A DNA stretch of 11,729 bases, taken from an uncultured Clostridia bacterium. Lineage in GTDB: Bacteria > Bacillota > Clostridia > Oscillospirales > Butyricicoccaceae. Below, piece after piece: positions 1 through 7,135 of the stretch; the stretch's first letter is position 1, and the number at the start of each line of letters is the position of its first letter. Below the pieces are notes generated by a model, which was given only the letters and a program-made list of their open reading frames with translations, ran no database searches and was not told the origin of the DNA. Where the stretch lies: positions 1 through 11,729 of the forward strand of contig CANUCM010000170.1 of assembly GCA_947856675.1 (NCBI GenBank). The letters run 5' to 3'. Both the position numbers and the translations under genes were made by a program.

Positions 1-739
1 GCAGCACAGCCGCCTCATCGCTGCCCGCCTTGGCCGCACGGTTGAGCCACCCCAAAGCGCGCGGGTAGTCGGGCGTTACCGTGCCGTCGCAATACATACG
101 CGCAAGGCACAGCATGGCCGGCACATGCCGGTTTTCGGCCAGCTCGGTGCACAGCTGCACCGCTTTGCGCTCCTGCCCCTGCGACACCAGCGTGCGAATG
201 TGCACAAGCTGCCGCTCATACGGATCGTCCCGCGCGCCGGGCCCGGGACCGCCCGTCAGCTTTTCGGCAAAGCGATCCAGCTGCTCGTCGAGGGCGCTGT
301 CAAACCGGCGCAGCGAAAACGCCGAGGCGCACAGCGCCATGTTTCCAAACAAAATCCCTGCCAGCGCCAGCCGCTCACGCCAGGTCAGCTGCGACGCGTG
401 TGAAACGTCGTTGCGCGCCGCGCGCAGCCCTTCCAGCGCATCCACCGCCCTGTCGCCGTAAGCCCGCGCCAGGGGCATGTATTTTTCATCGTTGAGCAGC
501 ACCGACGCGCACACCGTCACGTCCATATCCTCCGGAGCAAACACTTCGCCGTGCTCGCGCACAAAGGCGGAATACCTTCCGCCCGTGCGCTCGCCTTCGC
601 CCCGCAGCATACGCGGGCGAAGCTCTTTTTCAAACCAGTGCGGTCCGTATTCCTTTTCCATCAGATGCGCCATGACGCTGCCCAGCAGATCGGCCGCCAG
701 GGCCAGCGCGTCGTCAAGCTCGCGGGCAAAATCTCTCAT
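1..739 (-). CDS. HEPN-like / Sel1-repeat protein, 3' end outside window
   Basis: The frame is open from an ATG at 739 to the left edge, giving 246 codons with no stop, so the C-terminus is missing. Residues about 1-145 are mostly helical. They contain R109-N110-x3-H114, the RX4H pattern of HEPN domains, preceded by a YG-x2-WF segment (31-36) reminiscent of the Swt1-type HEPN family. Many HEPN proteins are metal-independent RNases, but some are inactive. A Gly/Pro-rich linker (about 163-169) follows. Residues about 174-246 then look like TPR/Sel1 helices, the clearest being 208-243 with LARMYCDGT, DYPRALGWL and AAKAGS. These repeats usually mediate protein contacts. The ATG overlaps the TGA of the upstream ApgM-like gene as ATGA, so it is probably translationally coupled and co-transcribed with thrC. 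No signal peptide is seen, so a cytoplasmic location is likely. The Sel1 assignment is fairly safe; the HEPN assignment rests on motif and helical context only. The cellular role is unknown. Confidence 0.72.
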   Translation of the reverse strand, partial: MRDFARELDDALALAADLLGSVMAHLMEKEYGPHWFEKELRPRMLRGEGERTGGRYSAFVREHGEVFAPEDMDVTVCASVLLNDEKYMPLARAYGDRAVDALEGLRAARNDVSHASQLTWRERLALAGILFGNMALCASAFSLRRFDSALDEQLDRFAEKLTGGPGPGARDDPYERQLVHIRTLVSQGQERKAVQLCTELAENRHVPAMLCLARMYCDGTVTPDYPRALGWLNRAAKAGSDEAAVL

Positions 740-1959
740 TGTCTGTTCTCGCCTTTGCAAAGTCTTTCCATCAGCGTATGCGCCTGGGCGACGTAATCCC
801 CGCTTTCCGCCGCTTCCTTTTCGGTAAACCGGCGCCCGGTCGGCCGACGTTTGTCACTGCTGCGGTACAGCGCAAACGGCACCGGATCGGCTGTATGAGT
901 GCGCAGATCCAGCGGCGTGGGATGGTCTGGCATGAGCAGCGCCGCGTATTCCTCGCCGCAGGAGCGCAGATACTCCATCACCGGCCCGACGATCTTCTCG
1001 TCAATCTGCTCGATGGAATACACTTTTTCCTCAACTTCCCGGCGGTGGCCGCACTCGTCGGGGGCCTCCACATGGATGTAGACAAACTCGTCGCCCGAGC
1101 GCAGCGCTTCAATGGCCGCGCGCCCCTTGGCCGCAAAGTCGGTATGATAATTGCCCGTGGCCCCCGGCACGGAGATCACGCGCAGCCCGGCGCACAATCC
1201 GATGCCCTGCACCAGATCAACCGCCGAAATGACCGCCCCGCGCAGCCCGTACTGCTGCTCAAACGGGGGAAGGGACGGCTTGCGCCCTTCGCCCCACAGC
1301 CACACGGCCGTCGCCGGGGCCTTGCCCTCCTGCACGCGCCGCACGTTGACCGGGTGATCGCGCAGCACCTCGTAGGAATACTCCATCGCCGCGCGAAGCA
1401 TCCCGGCATACTGCCCCTTCGGCAGGTATTCCCGCACGGGACGGCCCGAAATATCATGCGGCGGGGTCAAAATCGCACCCGTTTCCGCATTGTAATGCGC
1501 AAAGCAGTGCCGGTAGCTGATGCCGGCAAACAGGTGTGTGCGCGCCGTGTGGAACCGCTGGTTCAAAAAGTCCACCAGCTCTGAAGCTTCCTGCGTGGAA
1601 ATCTCGCCGGCGCTGTAATCCTCCATCACAGACTCCTCCATGGACGGTGCCTTGGACAGCGTAACAAAGTTGCAGCGGTAGGACACGTCTTCCTCGCCCA
1701 GCTGCACACCCATGCTGACCGCCTCCAGCGGCGAGCGCCCGGTATACCATTTGCGGGGATCGTACCCGAACACCGAAAGGTTCGCCGTGTCGCTTCCCGG
1801 CGGCATGCCCTCGGGAACGGTGCGCGTCAGCCCGAACAGGCCGGCGCCGGCCAGTGCATCCATGTTGGGCGTATGCGCCTTTTCCAGCGGGGTCATTCCC
1901 CCAAGCTCCTGCACGGGACGATCTGCCATGCCGTCGCACAAAAATACTACGGCCTTCAT
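736..1959 (-). CDS. apgM: ApgM-like alkaline-phosphatase-superfamily enzyme, putative alternative homoserine kinase
   Basis: A 407-residue cytoplasmic metalloenzyme related to cofactor-independent phosphoglycerate mutase. Visible superfamily landmarks are D9 in FLCDGMADRP, the nucleophile candidate S56 in PPGSDTANLSVFGYDP, D301 and H305 in EAPDECGH, D345-H346 in MPDHPTP, and H355 in THTADPVPF. Together these form the usual two-metal site. Length fits the family (about 400). The ATG at 1959 is preferred over an in-frame ATG at 1983 because a GAGAGG site lies just upstream and this ATG forms an ATGA overlap with the thrC stop. The family includes true phosphoglycerate mutases and a subgroup (TIGR02535) proposed to be homoserine kinases because of threonine-gene neighbourhoods. 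The overlap with thrC favours the kinase reading: homoserine phosphate made here would be the substrate of ThrC. That function is inferred from context. Glycolytic mutase activity remains the alternative. Confidence 0.93.
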   Translation of the reverse strand: MKAVVFLCDGMADRPVQELGGMTPLEKAHTPNMDALAGAGLFGLTRTVPEGMPPGSDTANLSVFGYDPRKWYTGRSPLEAVSMGVQLGEEDVSYRCNFVTLSKAPSMEESVMEDYSAGEISTQEASELVDFLNQRFHTARTHLFAGISYRHCFAHYNAETGAILTPPHDISGRPVREYLPKGQYAGMLRAAMEYSYEVLRDHPVNVRRVQEGKAPATAVWLWGEGRKPSLPPFEQQYGLRGAVISAVDLVQGIGLCAGLRVISVPGATGNYHTDFAAKGRAAIEALRSGDEFVYIHVEAPDECGHRREVEEKVYSIEQIDEKIVGPVMEYLRSCGEEYAALLMPDHPTPLDLRTHTADPVPFALYRSSDKRRPTGRRFTEKEAAESGDYVAQAHTLMERLCKGENRQ

Positions 1960-3458
1960 CTTTCTGCCTCTCTTTCCAGCCACGCGCAGACAGCCTGCGC
2001 CATTTCTTCACGCCGGCATACCATGTCAAAGCGGACCTTCGCCGTTTCAAGCTGCGCAAGCGACGCGGGCACGCTCTGCCCGCAAACGTCGGACAGGCGG
2101 CGCAGCATGTCAAACTCACTGCCTTCCGCCGGCTGCCCCAGCGCCTTCAAAATATCGGGCGCAAACTTGAAGGGCGACGCCGTGGACAACACGACGGTGC
2201 AGCGGCCGTCGTCCGCCTTTTCACGGTGCAGCCGCTGTACGCGCACCGCCACAGCCGTGTGCGTGTCGCACAGATAGCCCGTTTCGCGGAACACCCGGGC
2301 GATTTCCTCCGCGGTCTGCGCGTCATCCGCCCAGCCGCCGAAGAACTCCTCCTCATGCAGCGCCGAAAGCAGCTGCCCCGCGTCGTAGCGGCCGCTCTGC
2401 CTAAGCTGCTCCATCCACGCCCTGCACTGCGCATCGCTGCGCCCGGCCAGCAAGAACAGCAGACGCTCAAGGTTGGAGGAAATCAGAATGTCCATCGACG
2501 GCGAAGCCGTACGCATAAACGGACGGTTTTTGTCATACACGCCGGTCTGCAGAAAATCCGACAGCACATTGTTGCTGTTGGAAGCGCAAATCAGGCTGCC
2601 GACGGGAAGCCCGCTCTTTTTGGCAAAGAAGCCTGCGAGAATGTTGCCGAAGTTGCCGGTCGGCACGCAGAAGTTGATTTTGTCGCCCATCTTGACGGTA
2701 TTGTTTCTGACAAGCTGCACATAGGCCCAGAAATAATACACGATCTGCGGGGCGAGGCGGCCCCAGTTGATGGAGTTTGCCGAAGACAGGCGCACGCCCT
2801 TTTCGGCCAGCTGCCGGGCAATATCAGCGTCGCCGAAGATTTTCTTGACGCCGGTCTGGGCATCGTCAAAGTTTCCCTTTACGGCAAACACGGCAACGTT
2901 TTCGCCGCTTTGCGTCACCATCTGCAGGCGCTGGATGTCGCTGGTGCCGCCGTCGGGGTAAAACACGCCGATGCAGGTACCCGGAACGTCGGCAAAGCCC
3001 ATGAGCGCCGCTTTTCCCGTGTCGCCCGATGTGGCAACCAGGATGGCCGTTTTCTTGTTTTCCCCGCACTTGCGGGCCGCCGCCGTCAAAAGCCGCGGCA
3101 GCATCTGCAGCGCAAAATCCTTAAACGCGCAGGTCGGGCCGTGAAACAGCTCAAGCACTGCCGTCGAATCGGAAAGCATGTGCAAAGGGGCGGTGTTGTC
3201 GCTTTCAAAGCGCTGCGCGCTGTAAGCCTCGCTGCAAAAACCTTCCAGCTCTTCCTTTGTATAATCGGTCAGCCAGCGCGACAGCACCTCGGCAGCCAGC
3301 TGCGGATACGTCATATGCAGCATGTCCGAAATGTCCTGCTGGGAAAACTGCGGAAAGCTCTCCGGCACAAACAGGCCGCCGTCCGGCGCAATTCCCCGCA
3401 AAATGGCCTCGGCCGCCGATACGCGGCACGACATATCGCGCGTGCTGTAATACTGCAT
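1956..3458 (-). CDS. thrC: threonine synthase
   Basis: A 500-residue PLP-dependent enzyme that converts O-phospho-L-homoserine to threonine and phosphate, the last step of threonine synthesis, in the cytoplasm. The N-terminus (YYSTRDMS, then PDGGLFVPE at 26-34) is typical of the longer bacterial ThrC type. The Schiff-base lysine is K113 in GPTCAFKDFALQ. TSGDTG (143-148), SSANSINWGR (225-234) and PTGNFGN (266-272) are conserved substrate- or PLP-phosphate-binding segments. Length is normal for the class. The ATG at 3458 is chosen over the one at 3494: GGGAGGG lies about nine bases upstream, and the longer start would lie inside the predicted untranslated leader. It is first in an operon with the ApgM-like enzyme and the HEPN/Sel1 gene. 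The leader from the predicted promoter is only about 40 nt, too short for a T-box or attenuator. Confidence 0.97.
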   Translation of the reverse strand: MQYYSTRDMSCRVSAAEAILRGIAPDGGLFVPESFPQFSQQDISDMLHMTYPQLAAEVLSRWLTDYTKEELEGFCSEAYSAQRFESDNTAPLHMLSDSTAVLELFHGPTCAFKDFALQMLPRLLTAAARKCGENKKTAILVATSGDTGKAALMGFADVPGTCIGVFYPDGGTSDIQRLQMVTQSGENVAVFAVKGNFDDAQTGVKKIFGDADIARQLAEKGVRLSSANSINWGRLAPQIVYYFWAYVQLVRNNTVKMGDKINFCVPTGNFGNILAGFFAKKSGLPVGSLICASNSNNVLSDFLQTGVYDKNRPFMRTASPSMDILISSNLERLLFLLAGRSDAQCRAWMEQLRQSGRYDAGQLLSALHEEEFFGGWADDAQTAEEIARVFRETGYLCDTHTAVAVRVQRLHREKADDGRCTVVLSTASPFKFAPDILKALGQPAEGSEFDMLRRLSDVCGQSVPASLAQLETAKVRFDMVCRREEMAQAVCAWLEREAER

Positions 3459-3503
3459 GGTGTATACCCTCCCAAAAATATATGTCCCGTTCAATTTGAC
3501 TTG

Positions 3504-3532
3504 ATTCTATCAAAGCCCCCCGTTTTTGTCTA
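3504..3532 (-). promoter_or_regulatory. putative thrC operon promoter
   Basis: On the minus strand TAGACA (3532-3527) and TAGAAT (3509-3504) are separated by exactly 17 bp, each one base from the sigma-A consensus. The expected transcription start is near 3497, leaving a leader of about 40 nt before the thrC ATG. The spacer holds a run of six G residues. Confidence 0.65.
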
Positions 3533-3550
3533 CCACCCTGTGAAATTTTT

Positions 3551-3579
3551 TTGCCGCTGAGTTCAAAACAGTGTATAAT
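3551..3579 (+). promoter_or_regulatory. putative pncB promoter
   Basis: TTGCCG (3551-3556) and a perfect TATAAT (3574-3579) are separated by 17 bp, a strong sigma-A promoter. Transcription would start near 3586, giving a 60-nt leader with a GGGAGAGAG ribosome site at 3632-3640. Its -35 lies 18 bp from the -35 of the divergent thrC promoter. Confidence 0.72.
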
Positions 3580-3645
3580 AAGTGTCAGCCCGGGCAATGC
3601 CGATATACGGCCCGCCGCAAAAACGTCTGACGGGAGAGAGCGTCC

Positions 3646-5088
3646 ATGCTTTTGAAAACCAACTATTCCATGCTGACCGACTTTTACGAGTTCACCATGT
3701 CCAACGGCTACCTTGAACAGGGCGTGGGCGACACCATCGCCTACTTTGACATGTTTTTCCGCAAAGTGCCCGACGGCGGCGGCTACGCCATTATGGCCGG
3801 CGTCGAGCAGCTCGTGAATTACCTGAAAAATCTGCGGTTTTATGATGAGGACATCGAATACCTGCGCTCCAAGCAGTGCTTTTCCGAGCGCTTCCTCGAC
3901 TATATCCGCAACTTCCGCTTTGCGTGCGATGTGTGGGCCGTTCCCGAAGGCTGCCCCATCTTTCCCGGCGAGCCCATCGTCACCGTACGCGGCCCGGTCA
4001 TGCAGGCACAGTTTGTCGAAACCATGCTGCTGCTCACCATCAACCACCAGAGCCTGATTGCCACCAAGGCCAGCCGCATGGTGCGCGCCGCGCAGGGCCG
4101 CACTGTGTTGGAGTTTGGCTCCCGGCGCGCGCAGGGCGCCGACGGCGCCGTGCTCGGCGCCCGCGCAGCCTATATCGGCGGCTGTGCCGGCACCGCATGC
4201 GTGCTGTCTGACCGCGACTTCTCCGTCCCGGCCGCAGGCACCATGGCCCACAGCTGGGTGCAGATGTTCGATTCGGAGTTTGACGCCTTCCGCGCCTACG
4301 CCGAAACCTATCCGCAGGACTGCACCCTGCTCATCGACACCTACAACGTTTTGAAAAGCGGCCTGCCCAACGCCATCCGCACCGCCCACGAAGTGCTTGA
4401 ACCGCGCGGCTTCCGCCTCAAGGGCATCCGGATTGATTCGGGCGACATGGCCTACCTGAGCAAAAAAATCCGCGCCGCGCTGGACAGCGAAGGCCTTTCC
4501 GACTGCCGCATTGTCGTTTCCAACTCCCTCGATGAGTTCCTCATCCGCGACCTCATCATGCAGGGCGCCCAAATCAACACCTTTGGCATCGGCGAACGCC
4601 TCATTACCTCCAAGTCCGAGCCGGTGTTCGGCGGCGTATACAAGCTGGCCGCCATCGAAAACAAGCAGGGCGAAATCATTCCCCGCATCAAGATTTCGGA
4701 AAACGTGGAGAAAATTACGAACCCCCACTTTAAAAAGGTGTGGCGCCTGCGCGACAATGAATCGGGACAGTTTTTGGCCGACGTGCTCACCCTGCACGAC
4801 GAAGTCATCGACGGCTCAAAGCCCTACACCATTTTCGACCCCGAGCACACCTGGAAGCGCAAAACTCTGTGCAACTTTACCGCAGAACCCCTGCTGAAGC
4901 CGATTTTTGAAGCGGGCAAATGCGTGTATGTACCGCGTGACATTCATGAAATCCGCGCTTTTTGCCAGGAAAACCTGTCGCGCCTGTGGGCCGAGGTCAC
5001 CCGCTTTGAAAATCCCCACCCGTACTATGTCGACCTGTCGCAAAAGCTGTGGGACATCAAAAACGATCTCCTGCAAAAGCTGAGCTGA
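3646..5088 (+). CDS. pncB: nicotinate phosphoribosyltransferase
   Basis: A 480-residue cytoplasmic enzyme of the Preiss-Handler NAD salvage route. It joins nicotinate and PRPP to give nicotinate mononucleotide, with ATP hydrolysis. The N-terminus (TDFYEFTMSNGYL at 11-23, AYFDMFFRK at 32-40) matches the B. subtilis-type PncB family. The likely phosphorylated catalytic histidine is H202 in GTMAHSWVQ. EFGSRRAQG (156-164), LLIDTY and IRIDSGD are the conserved phosphoribosyl- and nicotinate-site segments. Length is typical (about 480-490). The ATG at 3646 has GGGAGAGAG five bases upstream. It is transcribed alone, from its own promoter to the terminator at 5103-5139, divergent from thrC and convergent with the opp operon. 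No functional tie to either neighbour is evident. High-confidence assignment. Confidence 0.97.
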   Translation: MLLKTNYSMLTDFYEFTMSNGYLEQGVGDTIAYFDMFFRKVPDGGGYAIMAGVEQLVNYLKNLRFYDEDIEYLRSKQCFSERFLDYIRNFRFACDVWAVPEGCPIFPGEPIVTVRGPVMQAQFVETMLLLTINHQSLIATKASRMVRAAQGRTVLEFGSRRAQGADGAVLGARAAYIGGCAGTACVLSDRDFSVPAAGTMAHSWVQMFDSEFDAFRAYAETYPQDCTLLIDTYNVLKSGLPNAIRTAHEVLEPRGFRLKGIRIDSGDMAYLSKKIRAALDSEGLSDCRIVVSNSLDEFLIRDLIMQGAQINTFGIGERLITSKSEPVFGGVYKLAAIENKQGEIIPRIKISENVEKITNPHFKKVWRLRDNESGQFLADVLTLHDEVIDGSKPYTIFDPEHTWKRKTLCNFTAEPLLKPIFEAGKCVYVPRDIHEIRAFCQENLSRLWAEVTRFENPHPYYVDLSQKLWDIKNDLLQKLS

Positions 5089-5102
5089 AGTGCCAGAACA
5101 AT

Positions 5103-5139
5103 AAAAAAACACCGGCAGAACAAGCTGCCGGTGTTTTTT
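5103..5139. terminator. bidirectional intrinsic terminator between pncB and oppF
   Basis: A 9-bp GC-rich stem (CACCGGCAG at 5110-5118 with CTGCCGGTG at 5125-5133) and a 6-base loop are flanked by seven A on the left (5103-5109) and six T on the right (5134-5139). It is a canonical Rho-independent terminator on either strand. It begins 14 bp after the pncB stop, and the oppF stop codon (5138-5140) overlaps its T-tract, so it serves both convergent units. Confidence 0.93.
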
Positions 5140-6088
5140 ATTGCCGCATCATGCTTTCATATCGCTGCTGCTCCGAGGGCGAGCACCATACAAAATGGCC
5201 CGGGCTCAGCTGTGCCATCCGCGGCTGCTCGCTTGTGTAATCATGCTCCGCTTCAGGGTCATAATTAACCCTGACCCTGAAGCGCTCTGTAAGCGGGTTT
5301 GGCCTGGGAACCGCCGAAAGCAGCGAGCGCGTATAGGGATGCATCGGGTTTTTATACAGCTCTTCACCTTCCGCCAGCTCGACCATTTTTCCAAAGTACA
5401 TAACTCCGATTTTGTCTGAAAAATACTTGACCACGGACAAATCGTGCGCAATAAACAGGATGGACAGGCCGAGATCTCTCTTGAGATCATTGAGCAGGTT
5501 GATCACCTGGGCCTGAATGGATACGTCAAGCGCCGACACCGGCTCATCTGCAATAATCAGGCTGGGCTGGTTGATCAGCGCGCGTGCAATGCCGACCCGC
5601 TGCCGCTGCCCGCCCGAAAACTCGTGCGGATATCTTGTGGCATGCTCCTGTGTCAGCCCCACCTTGTCCAGCGTTTCATATACCCTGCGCCGGACCTCCG
5701 CCCTGTTCATTTTCCCTTTTACGGTAAGCCCCTCGCCCACGATTTCTTCAATGGTCATCCTGGGGTTGAGCGACTCAATGGGATCCTGAAAAATCATGGC
5801 CACATTGTCTGTCAGAAATCTCCGCTCCTCCTTGTTCAGTTTTCCGGAAAGATCCCTGCCTTTTACCATAATTTTCCCCGCCGTCGGATTGTACAAACGG
5901 ATAATGGTCCGCCCGCATGTGGTTTTTCCGCACCCCGACTCGCCCACAAGGCCAAAGGTTTCCGCATGCCCGATGGAAAACGAAACCTGGTCTACCGCCT
6001 TGAGCGTGGTTTTCTTTTTTCCGCGCCCGGATGTAAAATGCATGCTCAGGCCGGATACTTCCAGCACAGGAGGATTAGGTTGTACCAT
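5138..6088 (-). CDS. oppF: Opp-type ABC importer ATPase (OppF/AmiF-like)
   Basis: A 316-residue cytoplasmic ATPase that pairs with the OppD-like subunit to power import. Walker A is GESGCGKT (49-56), Q-loop Q101, signature FSGGQ (157-161), Walker B LIIADE (177-182, catalytic E182), D-loop SALD (185-188) and switch H215. All are intact, so it should hydrolyse ATP. HPYTRSLLSAVPRP (250-263) marks the oligopeptide/dipeptide importer subfamily. The tail has PGHFVW (296-301) as in Gram-positive AmiF proteins and lacks the Cys-rich motif of proteobacterial homologues. The ATG at 6088 lies within the end of oppD (14-bp overlap) and has AAGGAGAGG seven bases upstream. It is last in the operon, ending in the terminator it shares with pncB. 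Substrate is set by the binding protein and permeases, so peptide transport is a family default, not shown here. Confidence 0.94.
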   Translation of the reverse strand: MVQPNPPVLEVSGLSMHFTSGRGKKKTTLKAVDQVSFSIGHAETFGLVGESGCGKTTCGRTIIRLYNPTAGKIMVKGRDLSGKLNKEERRFLTDNVAMIFQDPIESLNPRMTIEEIVGEGLTVKGKMNRAEVRRRVYETLDKVGLTQEHATRYPHEFSGGQRQRVGIARALINQPSLIIADEPVSALDVSIQAQVINLLNDLKRDLGLSILFIAHDLSVVKYFSDKIGVMYFGKMVELAEGEELYKNPMHPYTRSLLSAVPRPNPLTERFRVRVNYDPEAEHDYTSEQPRMAQLSPGHFVWCSPSEQQRYESMMRQ

Positions 6089-7130
6089 AAGCCGACCTCT
6101 CCTTTTTCATTCTTTCAATGCGCTCTCTGAGCACCTGAGGCATTTCCATTTTGGGCGCGCTGGGGTGAAGCAGCCACGTTGAGGCGGAATGCGTCTCTGT
6201 CAGCTTAAAGCACGGAGGCTCCATCTCATAGTCGATTTTCAGCGCGTACGGATTGCGCGGCGCAAACGCATCCCCCTGAATGGGAACCACCATATTGGGC
6301 GGAGTCCCGGGAATGGCCAGCAGGCGCTCCTTGCTTTCCATATCGGGAATGGAGGACAAAAGCGCCCATGTATATGGATGCGCCGGCTCCAAAAACACTT
6401 CTTCCGCCGTGCCTGATTCCACAATTTTTCCGGCATACATCACGTTGATCCGATCGGCCATCTTTGCCACGATGCCCAAATCGTGCGTGATGAAAATGAT
6501 GGACAGGTTGCGCTCTTTTTTGATGCTGTTGATAAGATCCAGTATTTTGGCCTGAATGGTCACATCCAGCGCCGTGGTCGGCTCGTCGCAGATGAGAATC
6601 TCCGGCGAGCTTGCCAGCGCGATTGCAATGACAATTCTCTGGCGCATTCCGCCGGAAAACTGAAACGGATACTGCCCAAACCGCCGCGCCGCATCGCGGA
6701 TTCCCACCGCTTCCATCAGTTCGATGGCCTGCTTTTTTGCCTCTGCTTTGCTGATATGCTTTTGTTTGCGCAGCACCTCTGTGATTTGATTGCCTATTTT
6801 CATAATGGGGTTAAGGGCCGACAACGGATCCTGGAAAATCAGCCCGATGCGCCTGCCCCGGATTTTATGAAATTCTTTCTCGTCAATTTTCGTCAAATCC
6901 ATGCCGTCATACCGGATGCTTCCCTCATCAATGGCAGCATTATGCGGCAAAATGCCCATAATCGCTTTGGTGCACACGGATTTCCCCGAGCCGGACTCAC
7001 CGACGATGGCCACCGTTTCTCCCCGCTTCAGATCAAAGCTCACGCCGCGCACCGCCCGAACCGTTCCGCCGTATGCCCGGAACGACACCCTGAGATTTTC
7101 AACCGACAAAATGGTTTCCTGTTCCCGCAT
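6075..7130 (-). CDS. oppD: Opp-type ABC importer ATPase (OppD/AmiE-like)
   Basis: The second ATPase, 351 residues from the ATG at 7130. Walker A GESGSGKS (44-51), Q100, signature FSGGM (158-162), Walker B LICDE (179-183, catalytic E183) and H216 are present. The C-terminal importer-specific region has GDAFAPRNPYALKIDY (286-301) and THSASTWLLHP (313-323). OppD/DppD proteins that bind a 4Fe-4S cluster have cysteines at four places here; in this protein they are D287, N293, D300 and T318, so no cluster is expected. That cluster-free form is common in Gram-positive AmiE-type proteins. ATG 7130 has AGGAG eight bases upstream. A GTG at 7136, touching the oppC TAG, would add two residues and is a credible alternative. 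It overlaps oppF by 14 bp. Confidence 0.93.
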   Translation of the reverse strand: MREQETILSVENLRVSFRAYGGTVRAVRGVSFDLKRGETVAIVGESGSGKSVCTKAIMGILPHNAAIDEGSIRYDGMDLTKIDEKEFHKIRGRRIGLIFQDPLSALNPIMKIGNQITEVLRKQKHISKAEAKKQAIELMEAVGIRDAARRFGQYPFQFSGGMRQRIVIAIALASSPEILICDEPTTALDVTIQAKILDLINSIKKERNLSIIFITHDLGIVAKMADRINVMYAGKIVESGTAEEVFLEPAHPYTWALLSSIPDMESKERLLAIPGTPPNMVVPIQGDAFAPRNPYALKIDYEMEPPCFKLTETHSASTWLLHPSAPKMEMPQVLRERIERMKKERSAYGTT

Positions 7131-7135
7131 ACTCA

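Noticed and set aside
739..1584. A 281-codon plus-strand frame opposite the ApgM-like gene
   Set aside because: It lies antisense to a gene with intact family motifs on the minus strand, has no ribosome site of note and shows no recognisable domain.
3459..3500. A T-box, leader peptide or riboswitch before thrC
   Set aside because: The leader from the predicted promoter is only about 40 nt and shows no alternative stems or Thr-codon run.
1854..3560. A 568-codon plus-strand frame opposite thrC
   Set aside because: It is a complement-strand shadow of thrC and the start of apgM, rich in Arg, His and Gln. It shows no family motif and reaches into the intergenic promoter region.
3205..4797. A 530-codon minus-strand frame opposite pncB and the end of thrC
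   Set aside because: It is antisense to a high-confidence pncB and crosses both divergent promoters. Its translation is low-complexity Ala/Gly/His-rich with no recognisable domain, as expected from the complement of GC-rich codons.
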